A stretch of 64,000 nucleotides of DNA from Mytilus galloprovincialis (lineage: Eukaryota; Mollusca; Bivalvia; Mytilida; Mytilidae): NCBI RefSeq assembly GCF_965363235.1, contig NC_134847.1, positions 63,582,439-63,646,438 of the forward strand. The letters run 5' to 3'. Numbering within the stretch: the stretch's first letter is position 1; every line of letters begins with the position of its first letter. Under the pieces are notes generated by a model. It was given only the letters and a program-made list of their open reading frames with translations. It did not search any database and was not told the DNA's origin. Shown here one piece after another: positions 36,401 to 46,385 of the stretch. The translations under genes were made by a program, and so were the position numbers.

Positions 36401-39400
36401 TTCAAAACTACACTAGATAGAGTGAAACTGCAAACAGAAAGAAAATATAAGCAATACAAAATCAACACAAATAATGGCAACAGTAATATACCGTGGTTCA
36501 AAAGTCTTAAATCGATTGAGAGAAAACAAATCCGGGTTACACACTAAAACAGAGGGAAACACGTTAATTATAAAAGGAAAACAACGAAACCACAGACACA
36601 AAAAACAAAAGCAACATCCATAGAAACGAACTAATAGATAACAACTGTCATATTTCTGACTTGGTACAGGACATTGTAAGAAAAAATATTGAGTTGAATC
36701 TTGTTTTGTGGCTAACCAAACCTCCACGCTTTATGGAAATGTTAAATATACCGCTTAAATGACGGAAATACAGTAAAAATATATACAATAACAGACAAAT
36801 ACATAATTTCTCAAGAAAGAGAAATACATAAATAACTGATATAAATGTATATTTTGACATCTAAACCACAGAATAACAAAGAAAAAACTAAAATCAATTT
36901 AGGACAGTACACAATAACAGCTTAATATAATTACAAATTGTGGGTCTGTTACATGAATGCATAAATGCCACAAAAAATAGCATCACGGGTAAAAAAATGG
37001 ATATAAATCAAAATTAGGTTTCTAATTATGTTAGTTCATGTATTTCATAACAATTACAAGAATAATAATATAGAATCAACATATTAAAAAAAATATGGCA
37101 TCAACAAAAAAGAGAAAAAAGATTTTAGTTGGGCAATGAAAAAAGTAACCATTTGTAGTTTATGCACATTAATCTGTGCTCTCATTAGTAGGAACATTTA
37201 TATTTATAAATTCATTGATCATTGCTGAAATCTAGTTACGAACAATTTGTGATGAAATGTTTTGTAATGCTTATGTTTATACCATGTTTTCAGAAACAGA
37301 TAACTTCAAGTCATCTTCAAAAACTTATGTCATCATGTGGCTTCAATCCTCTTCTTATTCATACCGTATGCGACACACTGAGAAACAACGAGAGCAGTTT
37401 ACCGGATATGCTAGGGAATATGCGATCGTGTGTGATGCCATTAACAGATCGTTTGAAGTCCGACTCGTGTATTGAACAAACTTTTCTGCAGATGAAACAT
37501 GAGCACCAAATATTTCTAGTTCAATTGCATGTTTTCAAAACATGTCGATTCGACATAAAAGCTGTAAAGACGATAACTGGTGCATTGGACACAAAATCCC
37601 TTCAGATTAAAATCATGAACTTAAAAGCTCATCATCTGATAGAAATCCACACTGTAGGTGCAACTAACTCGTCTGAGAAAACAAGTTTTTCATTGCATCC
37701 AATGGTTTCTCATTTTTTAAAAGAGGTTTCAAAGAAGGATGAAATGGCTTCTTTTTATAAAGAAGCTGTTCGTGAATTTATGAAATGGATGCAGTATAAA
37801 ATTGAAAAATACGAAAACACGCTAGAAAAAGACTACAAAAAGGCTCAATATATATTCGTACAAAACGAAGCCCATTTTATAAATTTCTGTAAATATCTGA
37901 AAAAAGATCCTGTTAATGGATCAAGAACTACCAAACAAAATAAACAGATTTCCGAAGTAGCCGATCTAATTTTAAATGATAAAAAGAAGGCCGAGTTAAT
38001 CGAATATCTTCGGAAAAGATCAGAAAAGGATACAGACAAACTGAGTGCATGTTTTTGGTGGTTAGAGAATGCAGAATTAGATTTGGATATGGACAGTAAG
38101 GAAGTTATTAACACAGTCAATGATCAGGCCAAGGTTTTAAAAAGTATTTCTTCTAAACATACTGCAGGGGAGCTTATACCAGTTCTCGCCATTTTAATGT
38201 TTCTTAAAGGTAGAATTTATTACCGGTTTGATGAGTTTGATGATGGATATAAAGCCCTTTATACCGCCATTTATATATTAACTGACACTGAGATTGAAGG
38301 TATAAAATGGGTAGTAAAACCCTTCAAAACATTGCGCTCAAAAGTATTCAATCTACTAGGATGCCTTTTATTAAGAGAGAAACGAATCATGGAAGCATTC
38401 CACTGTTTCATCAAAGCGTTTGCATTGATGACTAAAAAGAATTGCAAGGCCCGAAGTCAGAACATGGCATTATTCATTTCCAATATTGGGGCATGCTTCT
38501 ATCAAAGCGGTCGTAAAATGATAAATAATGAATCGGATTTGGCACAGCAACAATTTTTAGAAGCGATGAAATTTTCCCAAAAAGCAATTAGACTAAGACA
38601 AACAATGGGACATGAAAAATATAGTACATATGCATTTGAACTTCAAAAACGAGGAAAACTATACTTGGAGTTCAGAGATTTTAACAGTGCATTGGCAGAT
38701 TTTAAATCAGCACTAGGAATACACATGGACATAGAAACAATGCCTCACTCAAACATAACATTAGCTCTACATCTAATTGGGAAAACATGCTTTTTACAAG
38801 GCCAATATCAAGTAAACAATTGTCTCCAAGGTATGTAGTATAAATGTCTATGATGAAGCGCTTTGAAAATCATTATACCACAAATTGAACCGAGCAAAAC
38901 ATTAAATGTCAAGTCTTCAATGTTTTCGCGTTGAAACACATAGAAATAACCATTCATCTCTGGTAAATATATGAATTGCATACAATGATGTCTCCGGTCG
39001 ATGCCACTGCTGGTGGACGTTTCGTCCCCGAGCGTGTCATCAGCCCAGTAGTCAACACTTCGGTGTTGACATGAATATCAATAATGTGGTCATTTTTATA
39101 AATTTCCTGTTTATAAAACATTGAATTTTTCAAGAAACCTAGGGATTTTCTTATCCCAGGCATATATTACCTTAGCCGTATTTGGCACAACTTTTAGGAA
39201 TTTTGGATCCTCGATGCTCTTCAATTTTGTACTTGTTTGGCTTCATAAATATTTTGATATGAGCGTCACTGATGAGTCTTATGTAGACGAAACGCGCGTC
39301 TGGCGTACTAAATTATAATCCTGGTACCACTGATAACTATTTACACTACTGGGTCGATGCCACTGCTGGTGGATGTTTCGTCCACGAGGGTATCACCAGC

Positions 39401-42400
39401 CCAGAAGTCAACATTTCGGTGTTGACATGAATATCAATAATGTGGTCATTTTTATAAATTTCCTGCTGATAAAACATTGAATTTTTCAAAAAACTAAGTA
39501 TTTTCTTATCCCAGGCATAGATTACCTTAGCCGTATTTGGCACAACTTTTAGGATTTTGGATCCTCAATGCTCTTCAATTTTGTACTTGTTTTGCTTTAT
39601 AAATATTTTGATATGAGCGTCACTGATGAGTCTTATGCAGACGAAACGCGCGTCTGGCGTACTAAATTATAATCCTGATACCTTTGATAACTATTATCAA
39701 TATTTAAAAAAAATAACACAAAAAACCCAACCAGTTACCAAAGCAAGTACTATAACAACCAACCTCCCTGAAAGAACTAATATATTTTGAAATTTAAGTT
39801 TTAAAGTCTTTGAATTAGATAATGTCGTATTTAAATTTTACCTTAATTTTCTTATTTGTTTTTTTAGAAAACGATCCTGTCGGCACAAAATAACACATTT
39901 GTAAATTATGTAAATATTCGAATGAATAAATCGGTATAACCATATTTTTTTCTGTATTAAGCTGTGCTACTTTCCGCTGGACGACAAAAGTGAAGAAAAA
40001 CAAATTTGAAAGATGTTAATATTAGTCTGTCTAGTTACGGTCAACCCCGTTAGTAACGATAAATAATCATCATTCCACCATAAAAATTAGTAAGCTATGA
40101 CTGAACCTTGAAATGAAAAAGAAAAATAACAAAAATACCAAACTAAAAACAAATTCAAAACTGAAAGTCACTTATCAGATGGCAAAATCAAAAATCATAA
40201 TTAGAACATAGTATAATAGTTACTAATAACCGTGACAAAACGCTTTTTTTTAGTCCGTGTTTTATTCTATTTCAATAGATGTTGGGAAAGAACATTTAGA
40301 GTTTTCCCGGGTATTGTATGATAGCATTGCCGATCTCATTTACGACTGTGGACTTACTGGATATAATGAGGAATATGAAGAGATAAAGTCTAACCATATC
40401 TGGCTTCTTAATGATCTTAATGTTCCTGCTGAGGCAGTTAATAAATTCAAAGGTTTATACAAGGTAACTCAATATTCAAAAGATTATACAAGGTAACGTA
40501 AATTCAGAGGTTTAAAAAAGAGGGGCGAATGATACCAGAGGGACAGTCAAACTCATAAATCGAAAATAAATTGACAACGCAATGGCTAAAAAATAAAAAG
40601 ACAAACAGACAAATAATAGTACACAATACACAACAAAGACAACTAAAGACTTAGCAACACGAACCCCACCAAAATCTGAGGATGATCTCGGGTGCTCCGG
40701 AAGGATAAGGAGATCCTTTAAACAAGGTAACGTGACTTCAAAGGTTTATATAAGGTAATGTAAATTCATATATATGGTAACGGTTATCAAATTACTATTT
40801 AACCTATTTATATCGGTGAATAACAGCGCTTGGTGCATTCAAAAAGTATATCTTATTTCCATATTGAATGCAACATCTGTGACAATGTTACAACAAACCA
40901 TAGAAAATTTATAGAAAGGGTTGATTTAACTCGTATTTGAACACGCATACATTTTACATCTTACGCAGTGTCACCAAGACTTGAAATTCAAATTGAAATA
41001 GCAACGAGTCGTTCATACAGACCTACCGAATTAGACTATAACTCGGGTTTGTAATAACATGAGCAACACGACGGGTGCCACACGTGGAGCAGGATCTGCT
41101 GTCCCTTCCGGGGCCCCATGGCTCATCCTCAGTTTTTCGTGTGATTCGTGTTGTTTAGTCAGTTTATTTTCGATCTATGAGTTTGACTGTCCCACTGGTA
41201 TCTTTCGCCCTCTTTTTAGTACGAATTTCTATAAACATAATTTGCTACGGTCAACGCTCAAACAAAAATAAATCAATTGAACTTTAATCACTTAATCACT
41301 TATGAACAAATGACACAAAACCTTTCCAAATGGGTTTATATATACAAAGATTTGGTTTTATAAGTTTGGCTGTGTCTGTAGAAGTCCGATGACAGACCGA
41401 ATATTACATCCTAATTTTTACGGTGGTGTTGTTTATAGACCCCTTCTATTTTGTAAGAAACGATCAACTAAAACGTATTGATTCTTTAAGAAACTCTTTT
41501 TAAAGGTTATCAAGTTGACATCACAGATTTGTCTATAACACTATTTCACTAAATCCGTTGGTTTATATTCTATCTGAGAAAATGATTTATTTTGAACTAG
41601 CTTTCAGTTAATTAGCTCCTCATATATACCTGCATAAAATTGGGAATGTGCGTTTCGTCTACAAACTATCTTTCATTAACGGCGATCACTCTCAGATCGG
41701 TATTTTATCTGTTTTTATTTTGGGTCTATTTGTTATTTGTGTGAATTGCTTCTTGCCTATCCGATCATGGTAACCCTAACAATCTGATTTTTACATTTTG
41801 TTATTACATTGTGCTGTTTGTTACACCACTGTACAAGGTTAGAGGAGGGTTCAGCGCATTAAAACAAATATCCGGTCACATTCTTTTCAAAAGCTTATAG
41901 TATATTATTCAGTTGCTGTCGTTTTATTCTCAAAGGCTTTCTCTTTTATAACAGGGTGTAATCATCGGATGTCCATGGAATATTGTATAGAAAAAGACGA
42001 TAGTTTTTGTCGCATGTAGGATATCGTGTAACACGGAACTTGAATTAGCCACTGCTGTATAATTAAGTACTTTTAAATTTACTTTCAGGAGTGCGAGTCA
42101 GGTAAAAGGGAATCGGCATGGAAGAAAAACTCAAGGCGGGAAGTGAAATTTCAAAAACGATATAAAAACGTGCTTGAACTATTAGGCGAAGATAAATTAC
42201 TGCAGATTTTGGACGATCAAACCAAAACAGCTGTTAAACAATGGGTGACTAAAGCAAAACAAAGCGAACCTTTGACTGACGAAGAATTTGATGACGTACT
42301 TCCAATTGTATTAAATAATATCAGTGATGAAACTATAAATGACGAAAACGATGAGACGTTTTTCCAAGAATTGATTTCCATTGCACACAAGCAATATCAC

Positions 42401-42985
42401 AAAGACTGTATACAGGGTGTCATATCGAGCTTAAAAGAGATGTATCACTCTTCGGAGGATATGGAATTGGTTACGTATTGCTTAAACCATTGCAAACAAG
42501 AAAATCAAACAGGTACGATACCAAGAATTCTTTATAAATTATATTACACATGTGTAGATCATTTGTTATAACTTTTAGTAACACATGCTACGTCTTTCTT
42601 TGGACGTTGTCCTCGTGTTAGAGCAACATGTCTAAGAACAGCGTTATTTTTATTGACTGAAACATCGAATTAATGTATGTACAAAAAAGTATAAAAGAAA
42701 TGTCTCTTGAAAGTTATTACTTTTGGTCCGTTTTTTTCTTCTTTAAACAGGGTTGAATGTTCCAGAATATTTGTATATAGACATGCGAATTATAAAATTG
42801 TAATTTTAAGTTTTGTTCAAAATATTGTGTTTTTAAAGCTTTGATTTGATTTATTATTTATGGTATTTCAGACGGTGGCAGGTACATTGATGTCATGTGG
42901 GTTTTTCTATTTTTCAGAAAATACTCAAAGAGACGGGAAAGAGATGAAAAGAAAACGACGTTGTAGTTCAGATACTTCTTTCTGA
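29985..42985 (+). CDS. STAND gene B: NB-ARC NTPase with winged helix, TPR-like repeats and novel terminal domains
   Basis: Nine exons (29985-30438, 32725-32830, 34028-34161, 35076-35185, 35826-36020, 37300-38830, 40279-40463, 42089-42512, 42918-42985) join in frame to 1068 residues. Domains: unrecognised helical N-terminus 1-135, FVGR entry 137-140, P-loop GMGGNGKTT 157-165, Walker B LLLLD 234-238, sensor LLITSR 271-276, GFNPLL 347-352, winged helix to LHPM about 465-468, TPR-like repeats about 620-905, an unrecognised helical domain 906-1045, basic tail KRKRRC. This is the build of a regulated ATP-driven oligomerising switch, like APAF1 or NLR proteins. No TIR, CARD or Death domain is evident. 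Every motif needed for nucleotide binding is present. The immune role is inference from family; the ligand is unknown. Start ATG is the first in the exon. Confidence 0.88.
30439..32724 (+). other. Gene B intron 1, with nested repeats
   Basis: It begins with a short SINE-like piece (about 30463-30518), then carries a 350-bp-type monomer (31150-31280 and 32220-32300) split by a LINE at 31298-32215, then a dispersed repeat at about 32580-32690 that also occurs near 18950. Confidence 0.7.
31298..32215 (+). mobile_element. 5'-truncated LINE, C-terminal region only
   Basis: An open frame from about 31298 reads VYCELGRYPMYYERQRRLIH, HSLNIETGRYYNVDRENRLC and a C..C..H..C segment (EDEYHVVLECNRY). This is the LINE C-terminal region, the same family as 6769-8460 (GELGIFPVQL, RLSIETGRWN). 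It ends with AATAAAG and a short TTA repeat, as in a LINE 3' tail. The open frame suggests it is younger than the 6.8-kb copy. Confidence 0.75.
32725..32830 (+). CDS. Gene B exon 2 with P-loop
   Basis: VCLCGMGGNGKTTLAEHIG is encoded by a 106-bp exon flanked by TTGCAG and CAG/GTACAT. It is equivalent to 10820-10925 in gene A. Confidence 0.92.
33110..33420 (+). repeat. Dispersed repeat with GTCCGTTCGTCC tract
   Basis: GGGGCATTATGTTTTCTGG, a degenerate CGTC-rich tract, then AAGTCCAATCGACTTCAAAC and GTACTGGGGACATATTCTTG are matched in order at about 47630-47870. Confidence 0.7.
33425..33615 (+). repeat. Dispersed repeat, GTCGGGTTGTTGTC family
   Basis: GGAGTTTAGTATGACGTCC, GAAGACCCAT and GGTCGGGTTGTTGTC match the copy at 9190-9520. 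Confidence 0.65.
34028..34161 (+). CDS. Gene B exon 3
   Basis: GLTSLMQFIRQILLEFG and LDENVDRMKSKLFSVLED form the helical stretch after the P-loop. The exon has 134 bp, phase 2 in and phase 1 out. Confidence 0.87.
34162..35075 (+). other. Gene B intron 3, repeats
   Basis: The first part (34190-34530) is dispersed repeat of the families seen near 53280 and 47100. A 350-bp-type monomer lies on the minus strand at about 34725-34945. Confidence 0.65.
34725..34945 (-). repeat. 350-bp family monomer fragment, inverted
   Basis: On the minus strand it reads TTTTCAACTCCCTCAGTCAA, TATTTTAGGTATTTTT, GGCTTTAAGCATTCCTGATG and AGATAAATCTAGAAAAG, in the order of the main array unit. Confidence 0.7.
35076..35185 (+). 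CDS. Gene B exon 4 with Walker B
   Basis: ETLLLLDNIDDIHRDWDDLL is encoded by 110 bp flanked by TTTTCAG and AACAAG/GTTATT. Confidence 0.92.
35186..35825 (+). other. Gene B intron 4 with SINE-like repeat
   Basis: A SINE-like copy on the minus strand at 35472-35655 is the only repeat recognised. The intron ends CTTACAG, the intact equivalent of gene A's CTCACAA. Confidence 0.7.
35472..35655 (-). repeat. SINE-like repeat
   Basis: GGGGCGAAAGATACCAG, CATTCAAACTCATAAATCG and AACACGAACCCCACC match the copies at 17843 and 40520. Confidence 0.7.
35826..36020 (+). CDS. Gene B exon 5 with sensor 1
   Basis: IKLLITSRKKLMSEMG, then DRFDGLCLERELETLGYDDC. The acceptor CAG is intact. It is two codons shorter than the gene A exon. 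Confidence 0.9.
36021..37299 (+). other. Gene B intron 5
   Basis: The section at about 36410-36870 is a dispersed repeat (AGATAACAACTGTCATATTT, also near 32650). The rest is AT-rich with nothing recognised. The acceptor is taken as AAACAG just before 37300, by alignment with gene A; TTTTCAG 6 bp earlier would add two residues in frame. Confidence 0.6.
37300..38830 (+). CDS. Gene B exon 6: GxP motif, winged helix, TPR-like repeats
   Basis: The 1531-bp exon encodes SSCGFNPLLIH, FLVQLHVFKTCRFD, FSLHPMVSHFL, then helix pairs KVFNLLGCLLL, NMALFISNIGACF, LQKRGKLYLEFRDFNSAL and ALHLIGKTCFL. The HPM triplet sits where NB-ARC proteins have the MHD motif that contacts the nucleotide. No stop interrupts it. 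Confidence 0.93.
39269..39307 (+). ncRNA. Hammerhead-like motif, best copy
   Basis: CTGATGA is followed by a GTCT/AGAC stem with TATGT-type loop, then GAAA, then CGC/GCG closing a 7-base loop (GCGTCTG), then TA. This satisfies box 1, stem II, box 2, stem III and the U-H cleavage pair of a type I hammerhead. Flanking stem I pairing is not evident. Confidence 0.5.
39623..39661 (+). ncRNA. Hammerhead-like motif, second monomer
   Basis: Same as the motif in the preceding monomer, with one loop change (ATGCAG for ATGTAG). Confidence 0.45.
40279..40463 (+). CDS. Gene B exon 7, helical repeat
   Basis: VGKEHLEFSRVLYDSIADLI, EEYEEIKSNHIWLL and VNKFKGLYK are encoded in 185 bp, matching gene A exactly in length and phase. 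Confidence 0.88.
40520..40705 (-). repeat. SINE-like repeat
   Basis: GGGGCGAATGATACCAGAGG, CAGTCAAACTCATAAATCG and AACACGAACCCCACC match the copies at 17843 and 35472. Confidence 0.7.
41060..41212 (+). repeat. SINE-like repeat, plus orientation, longer 5' part
   Basis: GAGCAACACGACGGGTGCC, GATCTGCTGTCCCTTCCGG, then GAGTTTGACTGTCCC and GGTATCTTTCGCCC. The end matches the family; this copy shows upstream sequence not seen in the others. Confidence 0.65.
41725..41985 (+). repeat. Dispersed repeat shared with gene A intron
   Basis: GGGTCTATTTGTTATTTGTG, GAGGAGGGTTCAGCGC and GTAATCATCGGATGTCCATG correspond to 24700-24960 at the same place in gene A, so the insertion predates the duplication. Confidence 0.6.
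42089..42512 (+). CDS. Gene B exon 8, C-terminal domain
   Basis: The exon has 424 bp. It encodes KFQKRYKNVLELLGEDKLL, DEEFDDVLPIVLNNI and LVTYCLNHCKQE. The domain is not recognised. A 125-bp segment (42254-42378) is identical to gene A 25268-25392. Confidence 0.9.
42513..42917 (+). other. Gene B last intron
   Basis: A 405-bp intron from GTACG to TTTTTCAG. It lacks the inverted-repeat element found in gene A's last intron, and nothing else is recognised. Confidence 0.7.
42918..42985 (+). CDS. Gene B terminal exon
   Basis: ENTQRDGKEMKRKRRCSSDT, SF, stop. The KRKRRC cluster is a possible monopartite nuclear localisation signal. Confidence 0.85.
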
Positions 42986-43137
42986 TATTGATAACAACGA
43001 ATTTGGACAAGAATCCAGTATTCGGCATTATTGTGTAAATCACTGTGTGATAGTGAACACATGTTAATTCAAACTTAAACAACCAGAAAACGATGTTTAT
43101 TTTTATTCATCTAAAAACGGGTGTTTTTTAATGATAA

Positions 43138-43143
43138 AATAAA
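43138..43143 (+). terminator. Poly(A) signal of gene B
   Basis: AATAAA 153 bp after the stop codon. Confidence 0.6.
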
Positions 43144-43299
43144 TCAAGTTTATAATTCTATACACAAATGTATAGAACTGTCTTGAACGTAGAATTTATA
43201 GTTCTGTGAAAGCAATGCTTGCTATAGACACATTCCAAATTTACAATGCATGTGTTATACGCATTTGCAAGATAATTTTCATTGTTTGGTAGTATTTAT

Positions 43300-44831
43300 A
43301 CAATTATACGTACTCAACACCTAATTTGTTAATAACGTCATTGAAACCAAACTTTATTGTCTGTACAAAGACAGTATATAAGTCATCTATAACGGTATAG
43401 AGTCCCGGGTGCGATTCTATAACCGTGATAGATGGCGTGGAAGAGGCAGATCCCCGATGTTTAAAAATCGTCCACAAAAATTTCCGGAACCGAGAAGGGG
43501 ACATTAGAGATTCTCGAGAGACAGATTTACGCAAAGGAGATCGACACCAGAGGCCAGGTGTCGGTCACCCGGGCATGGACGGCCTAATGAAAAGAAAAAA
43601 ACAACACAATGAAACGACGGAAGACGATAGTGAATAAACCAAGTGACTTTATGAACAATTGTTTATTTATTGTGTAAACTATCATGTTGTTTTGTACAGA
43701 AGTTTTCTGTGACTGTTTATAGTCGAAATTTAAACTTTATTTGGTGCACGAGACCCTAAACATATTGTTATGGTGTCACGGAGCCCTTTAAAAGTACAAG
43801 TTGGTGCACGAGACCCTAAACATATTGTTATGGTGTCACGGAGCCCTTTAAAAAAATGATTAACTACATTTTTTTTTATTCTGTAGTTATTAAGGTTTTA
43901 AATCTAAAAAAAGAAAAGAAATTGTAGACTTAAAATGTATCATTGTCAGAACTAGTTAGCACATATATTTTGTTATATTTTTTTGTTTTGATAGGTGCTT
44001 ATTTTTATTTTTACATAGACTTTAATTTTGTTCGCAAAATTATTTTAAAGTCGTAATGAAAATTTGGAACCTGTGCTATTTGCTTGGTGTCAATCGGAAC
44101 AAATTTTATTTTTTCTTTTAAGTTACTCTTGGATCTCAAGGTTTTTTTTTTTTGTGTTCCAGGAATAGTTAGAATATCATTATGAGATGAGTAATTTTTA
44201 TAGTTTTATTATATTTTTTATGCTGCATAAACTGAACAGTGGAAGTTCAGGTCTAAGAGGGGGGCTGTGTAACGTTTTTCGTTTATTACATGCATCATTG
44301 GGTTTTATTATCATGGTATAATTAGATTAATTATTCTCATTAAACGTTATCAAGTAATTCCTTACAATCTATTTTTATCGCTTTCAAACAGATTGTACTT
44401 GTTAAATGTCAAATCAATCATGTTAATCAGCTGGTGCCCTGTTACGATGTTGATGCAGGTGTCTCAGTTGACCTCAGTTTCGATTGACCTTAGCTCCGGG
44501 CTCCGGGCTCCGGGCTCCTGTAATATAGCTCCTGTAGAATATTTCTTTGTTCAGAGTCATTTAACCATATTGTAATCAGGTTATTAGAGTAGTATAAAAG
44601 AGAGAAATAGTTGTAGATACGATATACGATATACGAGGAGAGACGATTTTGTGTACGAGAGGTGCATATGTAGGAGATTTAGGATTATGTCACCGTATTG
44701 TTGAGCCTGCAGTTAAGATGTCGTAAACTTGTATTACTGTTACATGTACTTTGGATTTTAAATAATACAGTATTGAACTTTTAATCGACTTTGTGTTTAT
44801 GTTAACTTGCAAGACTTCGTTCAGACTACAC
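43300..44831 (+). mobile_element. LTR retrotransposon fossil, 3' end with one LTR
   Basis: A purine-rich tract (AAGAGGGGGG) directly precedes TGTGTAACG at 44266, and the presumed LTR runs about 566 bp to ACTACA at about 44831, with a TATAAAA-like box inside. Upstream is a short Arg-rich coding remnant (about 43425-43640). No 5' LTR or polymerase was seen, so this is a broken 3' fragment. The family is not assigned. A 51-bp segment is duplicated in tandem inside it at 43743-43855. Confidence 0.5.
43743..43855 (+). repeat. Tandem duplication of about 51 bp
   Basis: GGTGCACGAGACCCTAAACA to GAGCCCTTTAAAA appears twice, 60 bp apart, without mismatches across about 51 bp. Confidence 0.9.
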
Positions 44832-45785
44832 CAGGATCCATTTATTTATTTATGTGACCAGGATTCCCTTAATCACGCTACCAGAGATTTTAAGGGTAAC
44901 CCTGTTAAAGAATATACTTGGCATTTGTCGTCCGTGGACGTGTGAAACGTAGACACCAAACAACAAAGCACAAACACAAGAATACACACTTGAGTTCAAG
45001 TTGCATCACGGCAAAATAACCAACTAAACACTTTTTCGTCACAGTATATACAAACTGGATGCGAGGCATACCGATATTTTATATTATATATGTTTGAAAG
45101 TTAGTTAGCCTCTAAAGAGAAACAAGTGGATCATCGAGCAGACACAATAACTCTCCACACATTGCTGAGTTTTAACCAGCGTAAACTTATGTCACAACTG
45201 CAATAGTACTTTTTTTTTCTTTAACTTCAATTTTTTTCGATATTGCTTAGTTGTATTTTATAGAATTAGGAGGAAAAACTAACTAAGTAATTAACTTATT
45301 TTATTAAGCATAAAATCAATCCAGTATAAAAGGAAAATCGCTGAAATACATATAAACATTGACATAACAAACATACATACACTGTATATCATTCAGAAGG
45401 TAATACACTGTATACCATTCAGAAGGTAATCAGCTTGTTTTAGGAAGTATACAGTTATGTACATTTGGGGCAAATATAATTGAAATCATCTTTCAACCAA
45501 AAGGAACTGGAACCGTCGAACAGATGAACACGACATAGTGCCAAAGTCATCCACTTTTTTCTGATAAATGAATATTGTTACATCAATCAATATTGCCACA
45601 ATTAGTATACACCTTCTTACCTTGAACGTAGTTTATTACCAATGCAATGACGGTTTTTGTTAAATGTATGCATCGCTTTTTTTCATTTTCAACATATGTT
45701 CATTAGTATAGGTATTCTTCTTCAACTGTTTCATCCGAAACTTCGTATGTAAAATAACTATTTTCACTTCAATACGATTTTACTA
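44832..45785. other. 3' flank of the choline transporter gene
   Basis: No reading frame is recognised. A short duplication (ACACTGTATA..CATTCAGAAGGTAAT) lies near 45378-45430. The transporter 3' UTR probably covers the part near 45632-45785. Confidence 0.5.
45632..45637 (-). terminator. Probable poly(A) signal of the choline transporter gene
   Basis: AATAAA on the minus strand, about 150 bp after the stop codon. Another occurs at about 45300-45305. Confidence 0.5.
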
Positions 45786-46385
45786 TTAAAGTTTCGTTTG
45801 AAGTAGCTCTTGATTTGAAGCAGCTTCTGTATAAGGCGGTGGTACATCATCTACTCCCTCTGCATACGTTGTGACGGTCATTTTACTTGACATTTCTACA
45901 TTTAATTCTTGTGCTGGATGAAAGATTTTATTCGGCTTTTTCTTTGGTAAGTTAACAATGCACTTAAAAACGTCGTATTTCTTACTTAAAATGCCTCTTT
46001 TGAAAAGATAATTTGCTGAATATGACACTGTAAATATAGATACAAATGTAAGCAGCATTGCAAATGTTTTGTATGGGAAAAGTTGCGTGTTGGAGTCTTC
46101 TAGATACCATGGATATCTGATCAAAGGTTTAAACCCTAAAAGGTTATCGCCCCCTGCTAGCCGAAAGAAGAGTCCAATAATGAATCCAGCTAGAGATCCG
46201 TATGTGTTTGTACCAGTGAAATACACAACACATGTAAGTTGTGGATAAACCATGACATACACAAAATCCGAGCACAAGAACCACAATTCATATATTGAAC
46301 CAACAGTTATTGCAATCACTGTAGCGACGACTCCAACTCCAAAAATTGCAATTCTTAACACCCATGTCAGTTCGCGTTCGGATGC
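45786..46385 (-). CDS. SLC5A7: CHT terminal exon
   Basis: [69 protein letters not shown] and the cytosolic tail. The tail has 60-70 residues with DVPPPYTEA and no close match to the vertebrate tail. The acceptor is TTTTTTTAG. Confidence 0.92.
   Translation of the reverse strand, partial: ASERELTWVLRIAIFGVGVVATVIAITVGSIYELWFLCSDFVYVMVYPQLTCVVYFTGTNTYGSLAGFIIGLFFRLAGGDNLLGFKPLIRYPWYLEDSNTQLFPYKTFAMLLTFVSIFTVSYSANYLFKRGILSKKYDVFKCIVNLPKKKPNKIFHPAQELNVEMSSKMTVTTYAEGVDDVPPPYTEAASNQELLQTKL

Larger units (their letters stand above)
38985..39690 (+). repeat. Two tandem monomers, diverged 350-bp subfamily
   Basis: GGTCGATGCCACTGCTGGTG occurs at about 38998 and 39352, 354 bp apart, each followed by GTTGACATGAATATCAATAA, AGGCATA and GAGCGTCACTGATGAGTC. 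The order of landmarks matches the array at 20976-23366, but the sequence differs widely, so these are two subfamilies of one element. Confidence 0.85.
38831..40278 (+). other. Gene B intron 6 with two 350-bp-type monomers
   Basis: The tandem pair at 38985-39690 is followed by sequence resembling the matching gene A intron (GTAAATTATGTAAATATTCG near 39902). A short dispersed repeat lies near 40120-40190. Confidence 0.65.
40464..42088 (+). other. Gene B intron 7 with repeats
   Basis: It contains SINE-like copies at 40520-40705 (minus) and 41060-41212 (plus), and a dispersed repeat at about 41725-41985 at the site matching 24700-24960 in gene A. Confidence 0.7.
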
